From contig NZ_JADPJH010000034.1 of the NCBI RefSeq assembly GCF_023073315.1, forward strand, positions 1-64,000: a stretch of 64,000 nucleotides of DNA. The letters are read 5' to 3'. The DNA is from Bradyrhizobium sp. 1. Its GTDB lineage: Bacteria; Pseudomonadota; Alphaproteobacteria; Rhizobiales; Xanthobacteraceae. Each line of letters begins with the position of its first letter. Positions within the stretch are counted from its first letter, which is position 1. Shown in pieces: positions 1 to 8,377 of the stretch. The translations under genes were made by a program, and so were the position numbers. A model generated the notes under the pieces. That model made no database searches. It was not told the DNA's origin and was given only the letters and a program-made list of their open reading frames with translations.

Positions 1-75
1 ACACATACGCCATTTCCGAATTTCGGTAAAGTGGAATATTTTTGCGGGGAGGGGTTGACGGGGGGGCGAAACAGG
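1..75. repeat. End fragment of a dispersed non-coding repeat
   Basis: The first ~65 bases match positions 52516-52580 almost exactly; one C/T difference is visible, followed by a small indel in a G run. In the second copy this segment is the end of a longer non-coding block that begins near 51.9 kb, so the rest of the present copy probably lies outside the window to the left. The segment holds a short dyad (CCGAA/TTCGG). No gene is visible between here and the porin terminator. Confidence 0.8.
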
Positions 76-165
76 ACGCGCGGCAAATCGAACGTCACGT
101 GCACGTGCCTTGCTTGCGCGGACTCGCACCAAGGCGCCTGTGTATGCATTCGGCCAACGAGCCCA

Positions 166-194
166 GAAAAAGCCCGGCCGTGGTGCGGCCGGGC
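166..194 (-). terminator. Rho-independent terminator of the porin gene
   Basis: On the minus strand an 8-bp GC-rich stem (172-179 pairing with 187-194) is followed by a run of T (the AAAAA at 167-171 of the plus strand). It lies about 30 bases after the stop of the porin gene, as expected for its terminator. Confidence 0.8.
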
Positions 195-224
195 AAGTTC
201 ACTGGAACGGAATGCTGGAAGACG

Positions 225-977
225 TCAGTAGCGTCCCACGGTCGGGCCGCCGAACTTGTAGTTGACGCGAACCGTGACGAGGTCGACGTCCTGACGAATG
301 CGATCCGCACCGAAGGCCAGACCACCGGGTGCCGTGAAGGTGAGGGTCCGATCCTGCATGAACAAATGATCGTATTCGACACCGGCCGACCAGCCGGGTG
401 CGAAGCCGTATTCCAGGCCCACACCGACCGTGCCGCCCCAACGGGTGTCGTCGCCGGTGCTCGCCAGCACGGCGCCGGTTGCGGTCGAGTAGATCCGGTT
501 GCGATTGTCGGTCACGGCCGCACCGCCCTTGACGTAGAACAGGACGTTGTTGGTGGCCCAGCCGAGCTGACCGGTGAACAGACCGAATGCGTTGATCCGT
601 GAATCGTTACGGAAGGCCGGTCCGAACAGGGTGCTGAGATTGCTGCCGCGCAGGTCGGCCCAATCGCCCTGGGCTTCGAGGCCGAACACCCAGGTGCCGG
701 TCTGCCAGCGATAACCAACCTGACCACCGGCAACGCCGCCTGTCGCATCGTGCGAACCTTCGGGGCCCACCAGGAAAGGTGCGGTGGAATCCCAGCTGTT
801 TCGGCTCGAACCCCAACCGCCGTTGGCGCCGATGTAGAAACCGCTCCAGTCGTAGACAGCGGCGACGGCCGCCGGCGGCGCCTTGGTGTAAGGCCGGGCC
901 GCCATATCCGCCGCGCCGGCGGGAGCCGACAGGCCAAGAGCCAGTGCCCCGGTCACAGTAACGAGAAGTTTTTTCAT
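225..977 (-). CDS. Outer-membrane beta-barrel porin, Omp25/RopB-like
   Basis: A 250-residue outer-membrane protein. Residues 1-22 form a clear signal peptide ending in AGAA. The mature part starts with the Ala/Pro-rich linker and the WSGFYIGANGGWG motif typical of the small eight-stranded barrel family (Omp25, RopB and the many Bradyrhizobium paralogues). Alternating aromatic strands continue to a C-terminal NYKFGGPTVGRY, where the last aromatic residue fits the Bam insertion signal. The gene is monocistronic and has its own terminator. Length is normal for the family. These proteins are abundant structural barrels; no substrate can be named. Confidence 0.9.
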   Translation of the reverse strand: MKKLLVTVTGALALGLSAPAGAADMAARPYTKAPPAAVAAVYDWSGFYIGANGGWGSSRNSWDSTAPFLVGPEGSHDATGGVAGGQVGYRWQTGTWVFGLEAQGDWADLRGSNLSTLFGPAFRNDSRINAFGLFTGQLGWATNNVLFYVKGGAAVTDNRNRIYSTATGAVLASTGDDTRWGGTVGVGLEYGFAPGWSAGVEYDHLFMQDRTLTFTAPGGLAFGADRIRQDVDLVTVRVNYKFGGPTVGRY

Positions 978-1220
978 CCGCGTGTCTCCCCAAGGAAAGG
1001 ATTGAAAACAAGACGTTCGCCCACCTGCCGTGCCTAGCTAATCCTTGTCCCTCGATCCCTGCTGTAGCGCGTCCGCAACACTGCCGCGGCTGGCCGGAAA
1101 AAATTGATGTAGGTTAAACACTTGTTCCACTTGATCGGCGCGACGACATGCACCGAGTTCCAATCTCGCCCGCACGTTTGATAGCTTGCTTGATATCCGT
1201 CGGTGATTCCGAAGTGCCGC

Positions 1221-1430
1221 CTACCGCGCGACACAGGACACAACGACCCGGCAGAAATTGAAGGCGAAGCGTCCGTAGAGAAAGCCGCTCCCTGGATCCA
1301 GCGCAGCCAGGCGATACGAATTGCCGAGAGCGCGGACAATCTCGACCATTCCCATGAATTCATCGTGCATCTGCGCCGAGTGAATGCCGAGCAGCGACAG
1401 CAACAGGGTGTGAATGCCGAGATTGCTCAT
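1221..1430 (-). CDS. Possible small protein coupled to the AraC gene
   Basis: A 69-codon frame whose ATG (1428-1430) overlaps the TGA of the upstream AraC gene as ATGA, the usual sign of translational coupling. The product begins MSNLGIHTLLLSLLG and has a hydrophobic N-terminal stretch; two histidines and two cysteines are present. I do not recognise a family. The overlap and direction argue for a gene, but length and composition do not exclude a chance frame. Confidence 0.3.
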   Translation of the reverse strand: MSNLGIHTLLLSLLGIHSAQMHDEFMGMVEIVRALGNSYRLAALDPGSGFLYGRFAFNFCRVVVSCVAR

Positions 1431-2281
1431 GACGACCCAGCCTTCGCGCGCGGCAGCGGCATGAATTGCGCGAGATAGGCGCTCCGCCATTGATACGGCG
1501 TATCGCCGACAAAGCGCTTGAACACCGTGGTGAAGTGCGCCTGGGTCTGGAATCCTACGGTCAAGGCGATATCGACGAGCGCGATTTCGGCCTGCTTGAG
1601 CAGTTCCTGGGCGCGCTCGATACGACACCTCAGCAGATATTCGTGAGGCCGGGCGCCGACGGCTGCGCGGAACTGTGCGGCGAAATGCATCCTGCTCAGA
1701 CCGGCGACCGAGGCCATGTCCTGAAGCGTGATCTTGGCGGCCAGATTCTTGTCGACATATTCCACAACACGCTTGAGGCGCCAGTTCTGCAGCGACCGTA
1801 CGGTCCGGCCGGCCTCCTCTTCGAGAACACCAGCGGCCGGGTCGAGCTCGGCCCGTGCGCCGCAGGCTTGCCGGCTGAAGGTACGGGTGAGGATCGCAAG
1901 CCGCAGGGCGTCGGCCATGATCGCCGAATGGGCGTCGTGCGTGGCTTCGGTTGCCGCGAGCGCATCGGACAGGCGCCGCATGACCGGATCGGTGGCTTCT
2001 TCCGCTGCAAACGCCTGCTCGCTCTCGGCAGGCTGCCCCGCCAGGAATTTTGCAGAGAGCCGGAAGCCAGGCCCGCGAACGGCAGCTCGTTCGACGTCGG
2101 CCGCATGTGTCTCGACCGCCAGGGCCACGTCCAAGTGGACGAAGGACAGCATCGTTCCGTCTTCGCCGAACCGGTCGGGGAGTTTCGAGAGCCCGAGCCG
2201 ATGGCGGTCGGTCGCCGAGATATCGATCGCGCGAACGTCATGATCCTTGATTGTCTGTGAGCGTGACATCTGCAGCGACAT
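1427..2281 (-). CDS. AraC-family transcriptional regulator
   Basis: A 284-residue AraC/XylS-type regulator. The last ~100 residues form the double helix-turn-helix: LSRMHFAAQFR is the first recognition region and ALTVGFQTQAHFTTVFKR the second, ending GDTPYQWR. The N-terminal part has no recognisable cupin or ligand domain. Start chosen at 2281 because AAGGAGATTCGACG precedes it; an in-frame extension upstream lacks such a site. It is paralogous to the AraC gene at 6123-7208, sharing most of the DNA-binding domain. It is divergent from the sensor kinase at 2708, and a perfect 16-bp palindrome lies in the shared intergenic region. The controlled genes are unknown. Confidence 0.88.
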   Translation of the reverse strand: MSLQMSRSQTIKDHDVRAIDISATDRHRLGLSKLPDRFGEDGTMLSFVHLDVALAVETHAADVERAAVRGPGFRLSAKFLAGQPAESEQAFAAEEATDPVMRRLSDALAATEATHDAHSAIMADALRLAILTRTFSRQACGARAELDPAAGVLEEEAGRTVRSLQNWRLKRVVEYVDKNLAAKITLQDMASVAGLSRMHFAAQFRAAVGARPHEYLLRCRIERAQELLKQAEIALVDIALTVGFQTQAHFTTVFKRFVGDTPYQWRSAYLAQFMPLPRAKAGSS

Positions 2282-2707
2282 CGTCGAATCTCCTTGTCCC
2301 GTTTTCGATCCGGCATCGCCTGACCGGCTTGTCCGAATGTCATGGGAGCAGAGTAGTTCGGCGGTCCGCGCGATCCATTCTACGCGCGGGTGCATCGATA
2401 GGTTCTCGGGTTAACCGTGTCATACCTAGGTATGATCGCGGCATGTTCGCCGGGCGAGCGCGCCGGTGCTGCGCCTCACCGGCATCGCGGCGTGCGGTGC
2501 CTGCGGTAAGTTGACGCGTTCTTTGCGCAGATTCACCGGTGGAACCACGCGAGCTGGCCGGTTTTTCCGGGCAATGCCACCTGCTCGCACTTTGCGTGGC
2601 GCGCAGGTCTTCCACGAGAGCACGAAAATCACGCCGCGGGATGTTGTGGACGCGATCAAATCGCGGCATCAACCCTGCTGGTATGAGACAAACGACTGCC
2701 AGCGACG
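2282..2707. other. Divergent intergenic region, AraC / sensor kinase
   Basis: 426 bases without a supported gene, between divergently transcribed regulators. The only strong signal is the palindrome at 2420-2435. No clear sigma-70 promoter could be assigned by eye. Confidence 0.6.
2420..2435. promoter_or_regulatory. Perfect palindrome, candidate operator
   Basis: TCATACCTAGGTATGA is a perfect 16-bp inverted repeat with no spacer, about 140 bp upstream of the AraC start and 270 bp upstream of the kinase start. The inner TACC/GGTA halves resemble the dyads bound by LuxR/FixJ-type helix-turn-helix dimers, and such a response regulator is encoded at 4615-5286. That it is the operator for this regulator is inference. 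Confidence 0.5.
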
Positions 2708-4618
2708 ATGACGATTCATGATCGAACCACGGGTTCATCCATGAGCCGCGCCGGCTTGCGATTCGGGGCCGCCGTCCTCGCCGTCGCGGTCTTCCTGGTT
2801 GACGTGCTGACGCCGCTCGAGGGCGCGGTCGCGGTTCTCTATGTCGTGGCGATCCTGCTCGCGGCAAAGACCAACCGGCGCGACGACACCATCATGGCCG
2901 CGGCTGGCTGCGTCATCCTGACGATATCAGCCTATCTGCTGTCGCACGGTCTGGAGACCATCGCCTCGCCCGCCCTTCGCGTGCTGGTGAGCCTCGCCGC
3001 AATCGGGATCACGACGATGCTTGCCCTGCAAAATCACGCGGCAACGAAGCGCCTCGCGGCGCAGGCGCGCCTGCTCAACCTATCGCATGACATGATCTTC
3101 GTCAGGGATCGCGGCGGCGTGATCACCTTCTGGAACAAAACCGCTGAGCAAGTCTATGGCTGGTCGGCCGAGGACGCGCTCGGACAGCTCGCCGACACGC
3201 TTCTGCAAACCCAATATCCCGACCGGCGCGAAATCATCGAGGCCGGTCTGCTCGACACCGGTCGATGGGAGGGCCGCGTGCAGCAGCGAACGAAAGACGG
3301 CGCCGCGCTCACCGTCGATGCCCGATGGGCCTTGCAGCACGACCGTCTCGGCAAGCCCGTCGGGGTTCTTGAAACGCACACCGACGTCACCGATCGCGTG
3401 GCCGCACACAGCGCGCTGGTGCAGAGCGAGCAGCGATACCGCCGGATGTTCGACGCAAGCCGGATCGGCGTGGTCGAAGAGGACTGGAGAGAGGTCCGAA
3501 TCGCGCTGCAATCGCTGGGCACCGCAGGAGCCGGGCTGCGCGACCATCTGGTGCAACATCCCGATTTCGTCCGGCATGCCCGGCAGCTTGCCAAGATCAC
3601 CGACGTCAATCCGGCCTTGCAAAAGATGGCAGGTGCCGGCGGTGCCTCGGCCTTCATCGAGAACGTGGAGCGGCTTCTCGGCGCGGACGACCGGAGTTTC
3701 CTCGGCGCATTGATCGCGTTCGCGGAAGGGGAGCCGTTCTACGAAGGCGAGACCGAGCTTGTCAGGCTCGGCGGACGCAAGGTTCCCGTGCTGTTCACGA
3801 TCACCTTTCCTTCCGGGCCCGACGGCGATCGCAACGTGCTCGCCTTCGTGGTCGACATCACCGAACGCAAGCAGGCGCAAGATGCGTTGCTCGCGGCGCA
3901 AGCGGAGCTCGCCCATGCCGCGCGCCTCGCCACCCTTGGCGAGCTCAGCGCCTCCATTGCCCACGAGGTGAATCAACCGCTGGCGGCGATCGTCACCAGC
4001 GGCGAGGCCGGCTTGCGATGGCTACGGCGCGACGTGCCCGATCTGAAAGAGGTTGCAACGACGATCGGCCATGTCGTCGCTCAAGGCCGCCGGGCCAGCG
4101 AGATCGTCACCCGCGTCCGTGCCTTCCTGAAGAAGGCTCCGGCCCAGCGGGACCTGCTTGAGATCAGCGAGATTATCGAGGACGCAGCGCTCCTCGTCGC
4201 GCGGGAGCTTGCCAATGACGACGTCGTCCTCACCTTCGAGGTTGAACATGGCCTGAAGCCAATCCGCGGCGACCGGATCCAGCTGCAGCAGGTGCTCGTC
4301 AATCTGCTGGTCAATGCCGGCCAGGCCATGTCAGACCAGCCCGGATCCCGCACCATCATGCTGCGCGCCAGCGCCGTCGACGGTGAAAACCTCGCCATCA
4401 CGGTGCAGGACAGCGGTCCCGGCATCCGGGCCGACGACCTGCCGCACCTGTTCGATCCGTTCTTCACGACGAAGCACGGCGGCATGGGCATGGGACTTGC
4501 GATCTGCCGAACGACGGTGGAAGCTCACGGCGGCCAGTTGTCCGTCCAGAGCACGCCGGGCGCGGGGGCGACATTCCGCCTAACACTGCCATACAGCGAA
4601 GAACACCCCAGACCATGA
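2708..4618 (+). CDS. Membrane PAS-domain sensor histidine kinase
   Basis: A 636-residue sensor kinase. About four hydrophobic segments occupy residues 15-105 (a short-loop integral membrane sensor). A PAS domain follows (about 118-240, LSHDMIFVRDRGGVITFWN), then a second, unusual PAS-like region (243-385) ending in the PAC-like motif VVDITERKQAQ. The dimerisation domain carries the phospho-acceptor H419 in SIAHEVNQPLAAI (FixL/TodS-type), and the C-terminal ATPase has GPGIRADDLPHLFDPFF and GMGMGLAI. The stop overlaps the start of the response regulator gene (ATGA), so the two are cotranscribed and form a cognate pair. Start may instead be Met12. The signal sensed is unknown. Confidence 0.9.
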   Translation: MTIHDRTTGSSMSRAGLRFGAAVLAVAVFLVDVLTPLEGAVAVLYVVAILLAAKTNRRDDTIMAAAGCVILTISAYLLSHGLETIASPALRVLVSLAAIGITTMLALQNHAATKRLAAQARLLNLSHDMIFVRDRGGVITFWNKTAEQVYGWSAEDALGQLADTLLQTQYPDRREIIEAGLLDTGRWEGRVQQRTKDGAALTVDARWALQHDRLGKPVGVLETHTDVTDRVAAHSALVQSEQRYRRMFDASRIGVVEEDWREVRIALQSLGTAGAGLRDHLVQHPDFVRHARQLAKITDVNPALQKMAGAGGASAFIENVERLLGADDRSFLGALIAFAEGEPFYEGETELVRLGGRKVPVLFTITFPSGPDGDRNVLAFVVDITERKQAQDALLAAQAELAHAARLATLGELSASIAHEVNQPLAAIVTSGEAGLRWLRRDVPDLKEVATTIGHVVAQGRRASEIVTRVRAFLKKAPAQRDLLEISEIIEDAALLVARELANDDVVLTFEVEHGLKPIRGDRIQLQQVLVNLLVNAGQAMSDQPGSRTIMLRASAVDGENLAITVQDSGPGIRADDLPHLFDPFFTTKHGGMGMGLAICRTTVEAHGGQLSVQSTPGAGATFRLTLPYSEEHPRP

Positions 4619-5286
4619 CACGACCAGACCAAGTGCAGTCGCCTGCCCAATCCCTCAACTCGGTTGTCATCATCGTTGATGACGACGCCGGAATCCGCGC
4701 CTCGCTGGACAGCCTGTTCCGATCCGTCGGCCTGGAGACGCGCCTGTTCGCCTCGCCCGCCGAACTGCTCGGCGGCTCGCTGGCGGACCGCCCAGGCTGC
4801 ATCGTGCTGGACGTCCGCCTTCCCGGCGTGAGCGGGCTCGATCTGCAAAGTCAGCTCGTTCGGCAGGGCATCAGGCATCCCATCATCTTCATGACCGGCC
4901 ATGGCGACATTCCGATGTCCGTGCGTGCCATGAAGGCGGGCGCGGTCGATTTCCTCGCAAAGCCGTTTCGCGACCAGGATATGCTCGATGCCGTGACGAC
5001 GGCGCTCGAGCGCGATGCCCAGCACCGCGCCGAAGCCGCAACCAGGGACGATATCCGCGCCCAATACGAGACCCTGACGGCGCGCGAGCGCGAGGTGATG
5101 GGCCATGTCACCGCCGGCCTGATGAACAAGCAGGTCGCCGCCCTGATCGGCCTCAGCGAGATCACGGTCAAGATCCACCGCGGCAACGTCATGCGCAAGA
5201 TGGGGGTCCGGTCCCTTGCCGACCTCGTCCGCCAGGCAGAAGCGCTCGGGGTTTCCCAGACCCGCAGGACTACGGACCAAACCTGA
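4615..5286 (+). CDS. FixJ/NarL-type response regulator
   Basis: A 223-residue response regulator. The receiver domain (about 17-130) has acidic residues VDDD at 21-24, phospho-acceptor D66 in CIVLDVRLPG and the KPF motif. The LuxR-type helix-turn-helix (about 155-215) has LTAREREVMGHVTAGL and SEITVKIHRGNVMRKM. It overlaps the kinase gene by 4 bases and is the obvious partner of that kinase. Family members act as dimers on short inverted repeats; the palindrome at 2420-2435 is a candidate site for autoregulation. Confidence 0.92.
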   Translation: MTRPDQVQSPAQSLNSVVIIVDDDAGIRASLDSLFRSVGLETRLFASPAELLGGSLADRPGCIVLDVRLPGVSGLDLQSQLVRQGIRHPIIFMTGHGDIPMSVRAMKAGAVDFLAKPFRDQDMLDAVTTALERDAQHRAEAATRDDIRAQYETLTAREREVMGHVTAGLMNKQVAALIGLSEITVKIHRGNVMRKMGVRSLADLVRQAEALGVSQTRRTTDQT

Positions 5287-5388
5287 GTATAATTCCGGCG
5301 GGACGGCTCCGGGTGCATATAAGGCGTCATCGGCCGTGCAAAGGGAGATAACCTCCTTGCGGAACACCGCGGTCAGGATTGTGCACTA

Positions 5389-5766
5389 ATGGCCAAAACC
5401 CCGGTGATTGCGATCGTGGACGACGACGAAGGCGTTCGTGCGTCGCTCGCGAGCCTCGTGCGTTCGATCGGCTACGAGGCCCAGGCCTACGAATCCGGCA
5501 TGGATTTCCTGCGACAGGCGCCCGGAGACGATCCGGCATGCATGATCGCCGACGTCCAGATGCCTGTCATCACCGGTGACGAGTTGCAGGCCCGGCTGAT
5601 CGCCGCCGGCCGCCATTTCCCGATCATCTTCATGACGGCGTTTCCGAGCGAAAATGTGCGCCAACGCGTGATGTCCGCTGGCGCGCATTGCTATCTCGGC
5701 AAGCCGTCCAGCGGTGACGAGATCATCCGCTGCCTCGAAGAGGCGCTCGCAGGTCACGCGCAATAG
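5389..5766 (+). CDS. Single-domain response regulator (CheY/FixJ receiver)
   Basis: A 125-residue protein made only of a receiver domain: DDDE at 11-14, phospho-acceptor D55 in CMIADVQMPV, T/A switch region IFMTAFPS, and KP near the end. There is no output domain. It follows the FixJ-type regulator by about 100 bases on the same strand and its receiver resembles that protein, so it is likely a phosphate sink or modulator of the same kinase. The Shine-Dalgarno sequence is not convincing; the start was taken at the first ATG giving a full receiver domain. Confidence 0.88.
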   Translation: MAKTPVIAIVDDDEGVRASLASLVRSIGYEAQAYESGMDFLRQAPGDDPACMIADVQMPVITGDELQARLIAAGRHFPIIFMTAFPSENVRQRVMSAGAHCYLGKPSSGDEIIRCLEEALAGHAQ

Positions 5767-6122
5767 TCCGTCCTTCGTCGATCTGTTCGGCGCAGGACGC
5801 CCGCCGCGTCCGAACTGCCTCCAGGCCAACATCCCAACAGTGCCCCGAGGTGGAAGCGATTCCGTATTCGCGCGAACCCGCGGTTCCCCCCGGCACAGAT
5901 GATCGCGCCCGGCCTCACACCCGGCATCGATGCGTCACCACGCCTGCCCTGAATCAGGCGTGCGCCTCTCGTCGCTCTTACATCACACCTCACAGCAGAG
6001 GCGCTTGATCCATTTGATTTAATTTGGCTTTTTGCGACACGCGGTCGCACCCCTCGCATTTGCAAAATCTAATACCGCTTAAGCATCCTTAACGAGCCCG
6101 GCGGTGAAATCGCACCTATCGT
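5767..6122. other. Intergenic region before the second AraC gene
   Basis: 356 bases with no supported gene. It contains a hairpin at 5939-5962 (CACGCCTG/CAGGCGTG, 8-nt loop) that could end the upstream regulator transcript, followed by an AT-richer stretch (6005-6095) that would suit a promoter for the AraC gene. Confidence 0.5.
5939..5962 (+). terminator. Hairpin after the response regulators
   Basis: An 8-bp perfect stem CACGCCTG / CAGGCGTG with an 8-base loop. No real T run follows (only CCTCTCG), so it may be a weak terminator or an mRNA-stabilising hairpin. Confidence 0.4.
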
Positions 6123-7208
6123 TTGAGCATCGACCAGTTGCATTCGGCAGCCGTCACGGCGGCAGCGGAATCCAGGATACGGGGACGCACGATGCTCAAT
6201 GATATGCAAGCGGCCGGCGCCGGGTTGACGTATCAATCCAGCCGTCGCGAACCTGATGCCCCGCGGGAGACCCGCGCATTTCCCCTCGAACGAAGGTGGC
6301 GCCAATCCCACCAACGTGCCGGGAGCGCGCCCGAGGACATCACGATCTCGCGCTGGATCTGTGCGCAAGCAGGCATAAGGCATGAAGAGGCGACGACGCC
6401 TGCCGACCGATACTTCTTCGCCATCGCCTTGAAGACGACCCGCGTCAAACTGACCAGAGGCCGTCACACCATCTTCGACGGTGTCATGCCCGCGGGCACG
6501 CTCTATATCGGCGCGCCGTCGCAGCAGCTCAGTGCGCAGTTCTACGCGTCGTGCGATTTCCTGCACTTCCACGTCTCTGCCGACAGTTATTTTCCGGCTC
6601 TTCGCCCTGGAGCAGGACCTGCCTCGGCAGAGAGCCTCAACGACCTCGTCCTGCTCCGCGACCCCTTCGCCGGGCAGCTTGCAAAAGCGCTGACCGAGCG
6701 CGGCCATTCGGCCGACCGGGAATTCGCGCGCTGCATCGGCCAGACGCTCGCCATGCATCTTGCGCGGCGCGAACTGCCGCACGCGAAAGTCAATGCCTTG
6801 CCGAAATGGCGGCTGCGGCGGGTCGAGGAATATGTCGCGACGCATTTCGACCACTGCATCAGCCTGTCGGAGCTTGCCAAGGTCGCGGGACTGTCCCGGA
6901 TGCACTTCGCGGCCCAGTTTCGCGTCGCGACGGGATACCGGCCTCGGGAGTACCTGCTGCATCAGCGCATCGAGCGCGCGAAATCGCTGCTGTCGAATTC
7001 CGAGACGGCCCTGGCCGAGGTGGCGCTGACCGTCGGCTTCTGCACGCAGGCGCATTTCTCGACCGTCTTCAAACGGATCACGGGTGACACGCCGGCGCGC
7101 TGGCGATGCGCCAGCCGGAACGCATTGGCTTCGTCCAGGCTCGCGGGCGTCGATCCGATTTCGACATCCAAGACCATGCCTTGCGTGCTGCTCGCGGACT
7201 TCTTGTGA
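6123..7208 (+). CDS. AraC-family transcriptional regulator, second paralogue
   Basis: A protein of up to 361 residues with an AraC-type DNA-binding domain at the C-terminus (about 235-340): LSRMHFAAQFRVATGYRP and ALTVGFCTQAHFSTVFKR. This domain is strongly similar to that of the regulator at 1427-2281, so the two are paralogues flanking the two-component genes. The N-terminal part resembles the cupin-like region of AraC_binding_2-type regulators but no ligand can be inferred. The first in-frame start is TTG at 6123; ATG at 6192 is a reasonable alternative. It converges on the malonate decarboxylase operon, which has no LysR/GntR-type mdcR next to it. Confidence 0.85.
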   Translation: MSIDQLHSAAVTAAAESRIRGRTMLNDMQAAGAGLTYQSSRREPDAPRETRAFPLERRWRQSHQRAGSAPEDITISRWICAQAGIRHEEATTPADRYFFAIALKTTRVKLTRGRHTIFDGVMPAGTLYIGAPSQQLSAQFYASCDFLHFHVSADSYFPALRPGAGPASAESLNDLVLLRDPFAGQLAKALTERGHSADREFARCIGQTLAMHLARRELPHAKVNALPKWRLRRVEEYVATHFDHCISLSELAKVAGLSRMHFAAQFRVATGYRPREYLLHQRIERAKSLLSNSETALAEVALTVGFCTQAHFSTVFKRITGDTPARWRCASRNALASSRLAGVDPISTSKTMPCVLLADFL

Positions 7209-7344
7209 ATCATGCGAAATGAGAAACGGCCGGGGTTCGTGAAATACTTCTGTTACGGGATCGGCCATGCTGTGCGTGTTAGGTGACTAAGACCCCTCAA
7301 GTCACCGCTCGAGCCTCTCTCCTCCCTGGGCCTACGAGCATTTT

Positions 7345-7379
7345 GGGGCCGTCCTCCCCCAAGGACGGCCCCCTTTTTT
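7345..7379 (+). terminator. Strong Rho-independent terminator
   Basis: A 10-bp GC stem (7345-7354 with 7363-7372, loop TCCCCCAA) is followed by six T at 7374-7379. The T run is on the plus strand, so it ends transcripts from the AraC gene. A smaller hairpin (GGTGACT/AGTCACC, 7282-7306) lies just before it. Confidence 0.85.
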
Positions 7380-7429
7380 CGACAGCGCAGCACGATCAAC
7401 GGCGTCGTCCGTTCGGAAACTTGCCGGCG

Positions 7430-8368
7430 CTAACCGCTCGGGTGACGTGCAACCCAGGCGCGGACGCCCTGAAGACTCCTGAAATCATCCAGCGAACGCG
7501 CCGGAAGTTCTGGCGCAATTTCCGCGGCCATCCCGCTCAACGCGTGCCCCGGACCGAGCTCGAGAAAGCCCGACGCGCCCGCCTCGACACAGGCTTGCAG
7601 GCAATCGGCCCATTGCACGGTGTGCGAGATCTGCGCGGCAAGCTTGTCGAGGCCGGTCTCGAGCGAGACAACCGGAGCGGCATCTATTCCGCTCAGAATA
7701 CGCGCACCGGTTCTCGGCGGGAACACCGCCGGCGCCAGGCGCAAGGTCTCACGAAATGCGGCAGACGCTCCGGCGAGCCGTTTGGTGTGGGAGGCAACCT
7801 CAACCGGCAACGCGACGATCCTTGCCGCGTGCATCGCGCGCGCGTCTGCGGCAATCCTGCTCAGCGCCTCACGGCCGCCGCCGATGACAAAAGCATCGCC
7901 GGGATTGACGATGGCAATGGCTGCGCCGTGACGCTCGCAAAGGCGACCGACCTCGTCTCGCGAAAGACCGCGGACGAAGATCAGTCCGTCGCCGGCGCTC
8001 GTGGCCGCATCCATTGCTTCCGCGCGGCGCGCCACGAGATCGAGCGTGGCGAGCGCATCGAACAAGCCGCCGGCGCCCCAGGCCGCGACCTCGCCGACGC
8101 TATAGCCTGCAATGATGGCTCCAGGTGGAACCGCATCTCCAAGCGCGCAGGCCGCGGCGAGCGGCTGCAAGGTGCACAGAATCTGGCCGGCACGATTGCG
8201 ATGCAGGGCCTCATCGGCTTCGCCGCGCACGAAATCGCGCGGATCCCTGCCGCCAAGCAATGTCGCCGCGTGCGCGAACAGGTACGCGGCTTCCGGCGCA
8301 TCGCCCGTGAGAGCGAACATCTCCCGGTGCTGCCTGCCTTGTCCCGAGCAAAGGATCGCGAGCGTCAT
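7430..8368 (-). CDS. mdcH: Malonate decarboxylase epsilon subunit (malonyl-CoA:ACP transacylase)
   Basis: A 312-residue acyltransferase of the FabD fold. It starts ILCSGQGRQ, matches the FabD/MdcH N-terminal glycine motif, and holds the catalytic serine S90 in GYSVGE. SGIDAAPVVS and the C-terminal ELGPGHALSGM are also typical. It loads malonyl groups from malonyl-CoA onto the ACP (MdcC) to prime the decarboxylase. It is the last gene of the leftward mdc operon, 9 bases after the transporter gene. Length is normal. Confidence 0.93.
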   Translation of the reverse strand: MTLAILCSGQGRQHREMFALTGDAPEAAYLFAHAATLLGGRDPRDFVRGEADEALHRNRAGQILCTLQPLAAACALGDAVPPGAIIAGYSVGEVAAWGAGGLFDALATLDLVARRAEAMDAATSAGDGLIFVRGLSRDEVGRLCERHGAAIAIVNPGDAFVIGGGREALSRIAADARAMHAARIVALPVEVASHTKRLAGASAAFRETLRLAPAVFPPRTGARILSGIDAAPVVSLETGLDKLAAQISHTVQWADCLQACVEAGASGFLELGPGHALSGMAAEIAPELPARSLDDFRSLQGVRAWVARHPSG

Positions 8369-8377
8369 GGTCGCGGC

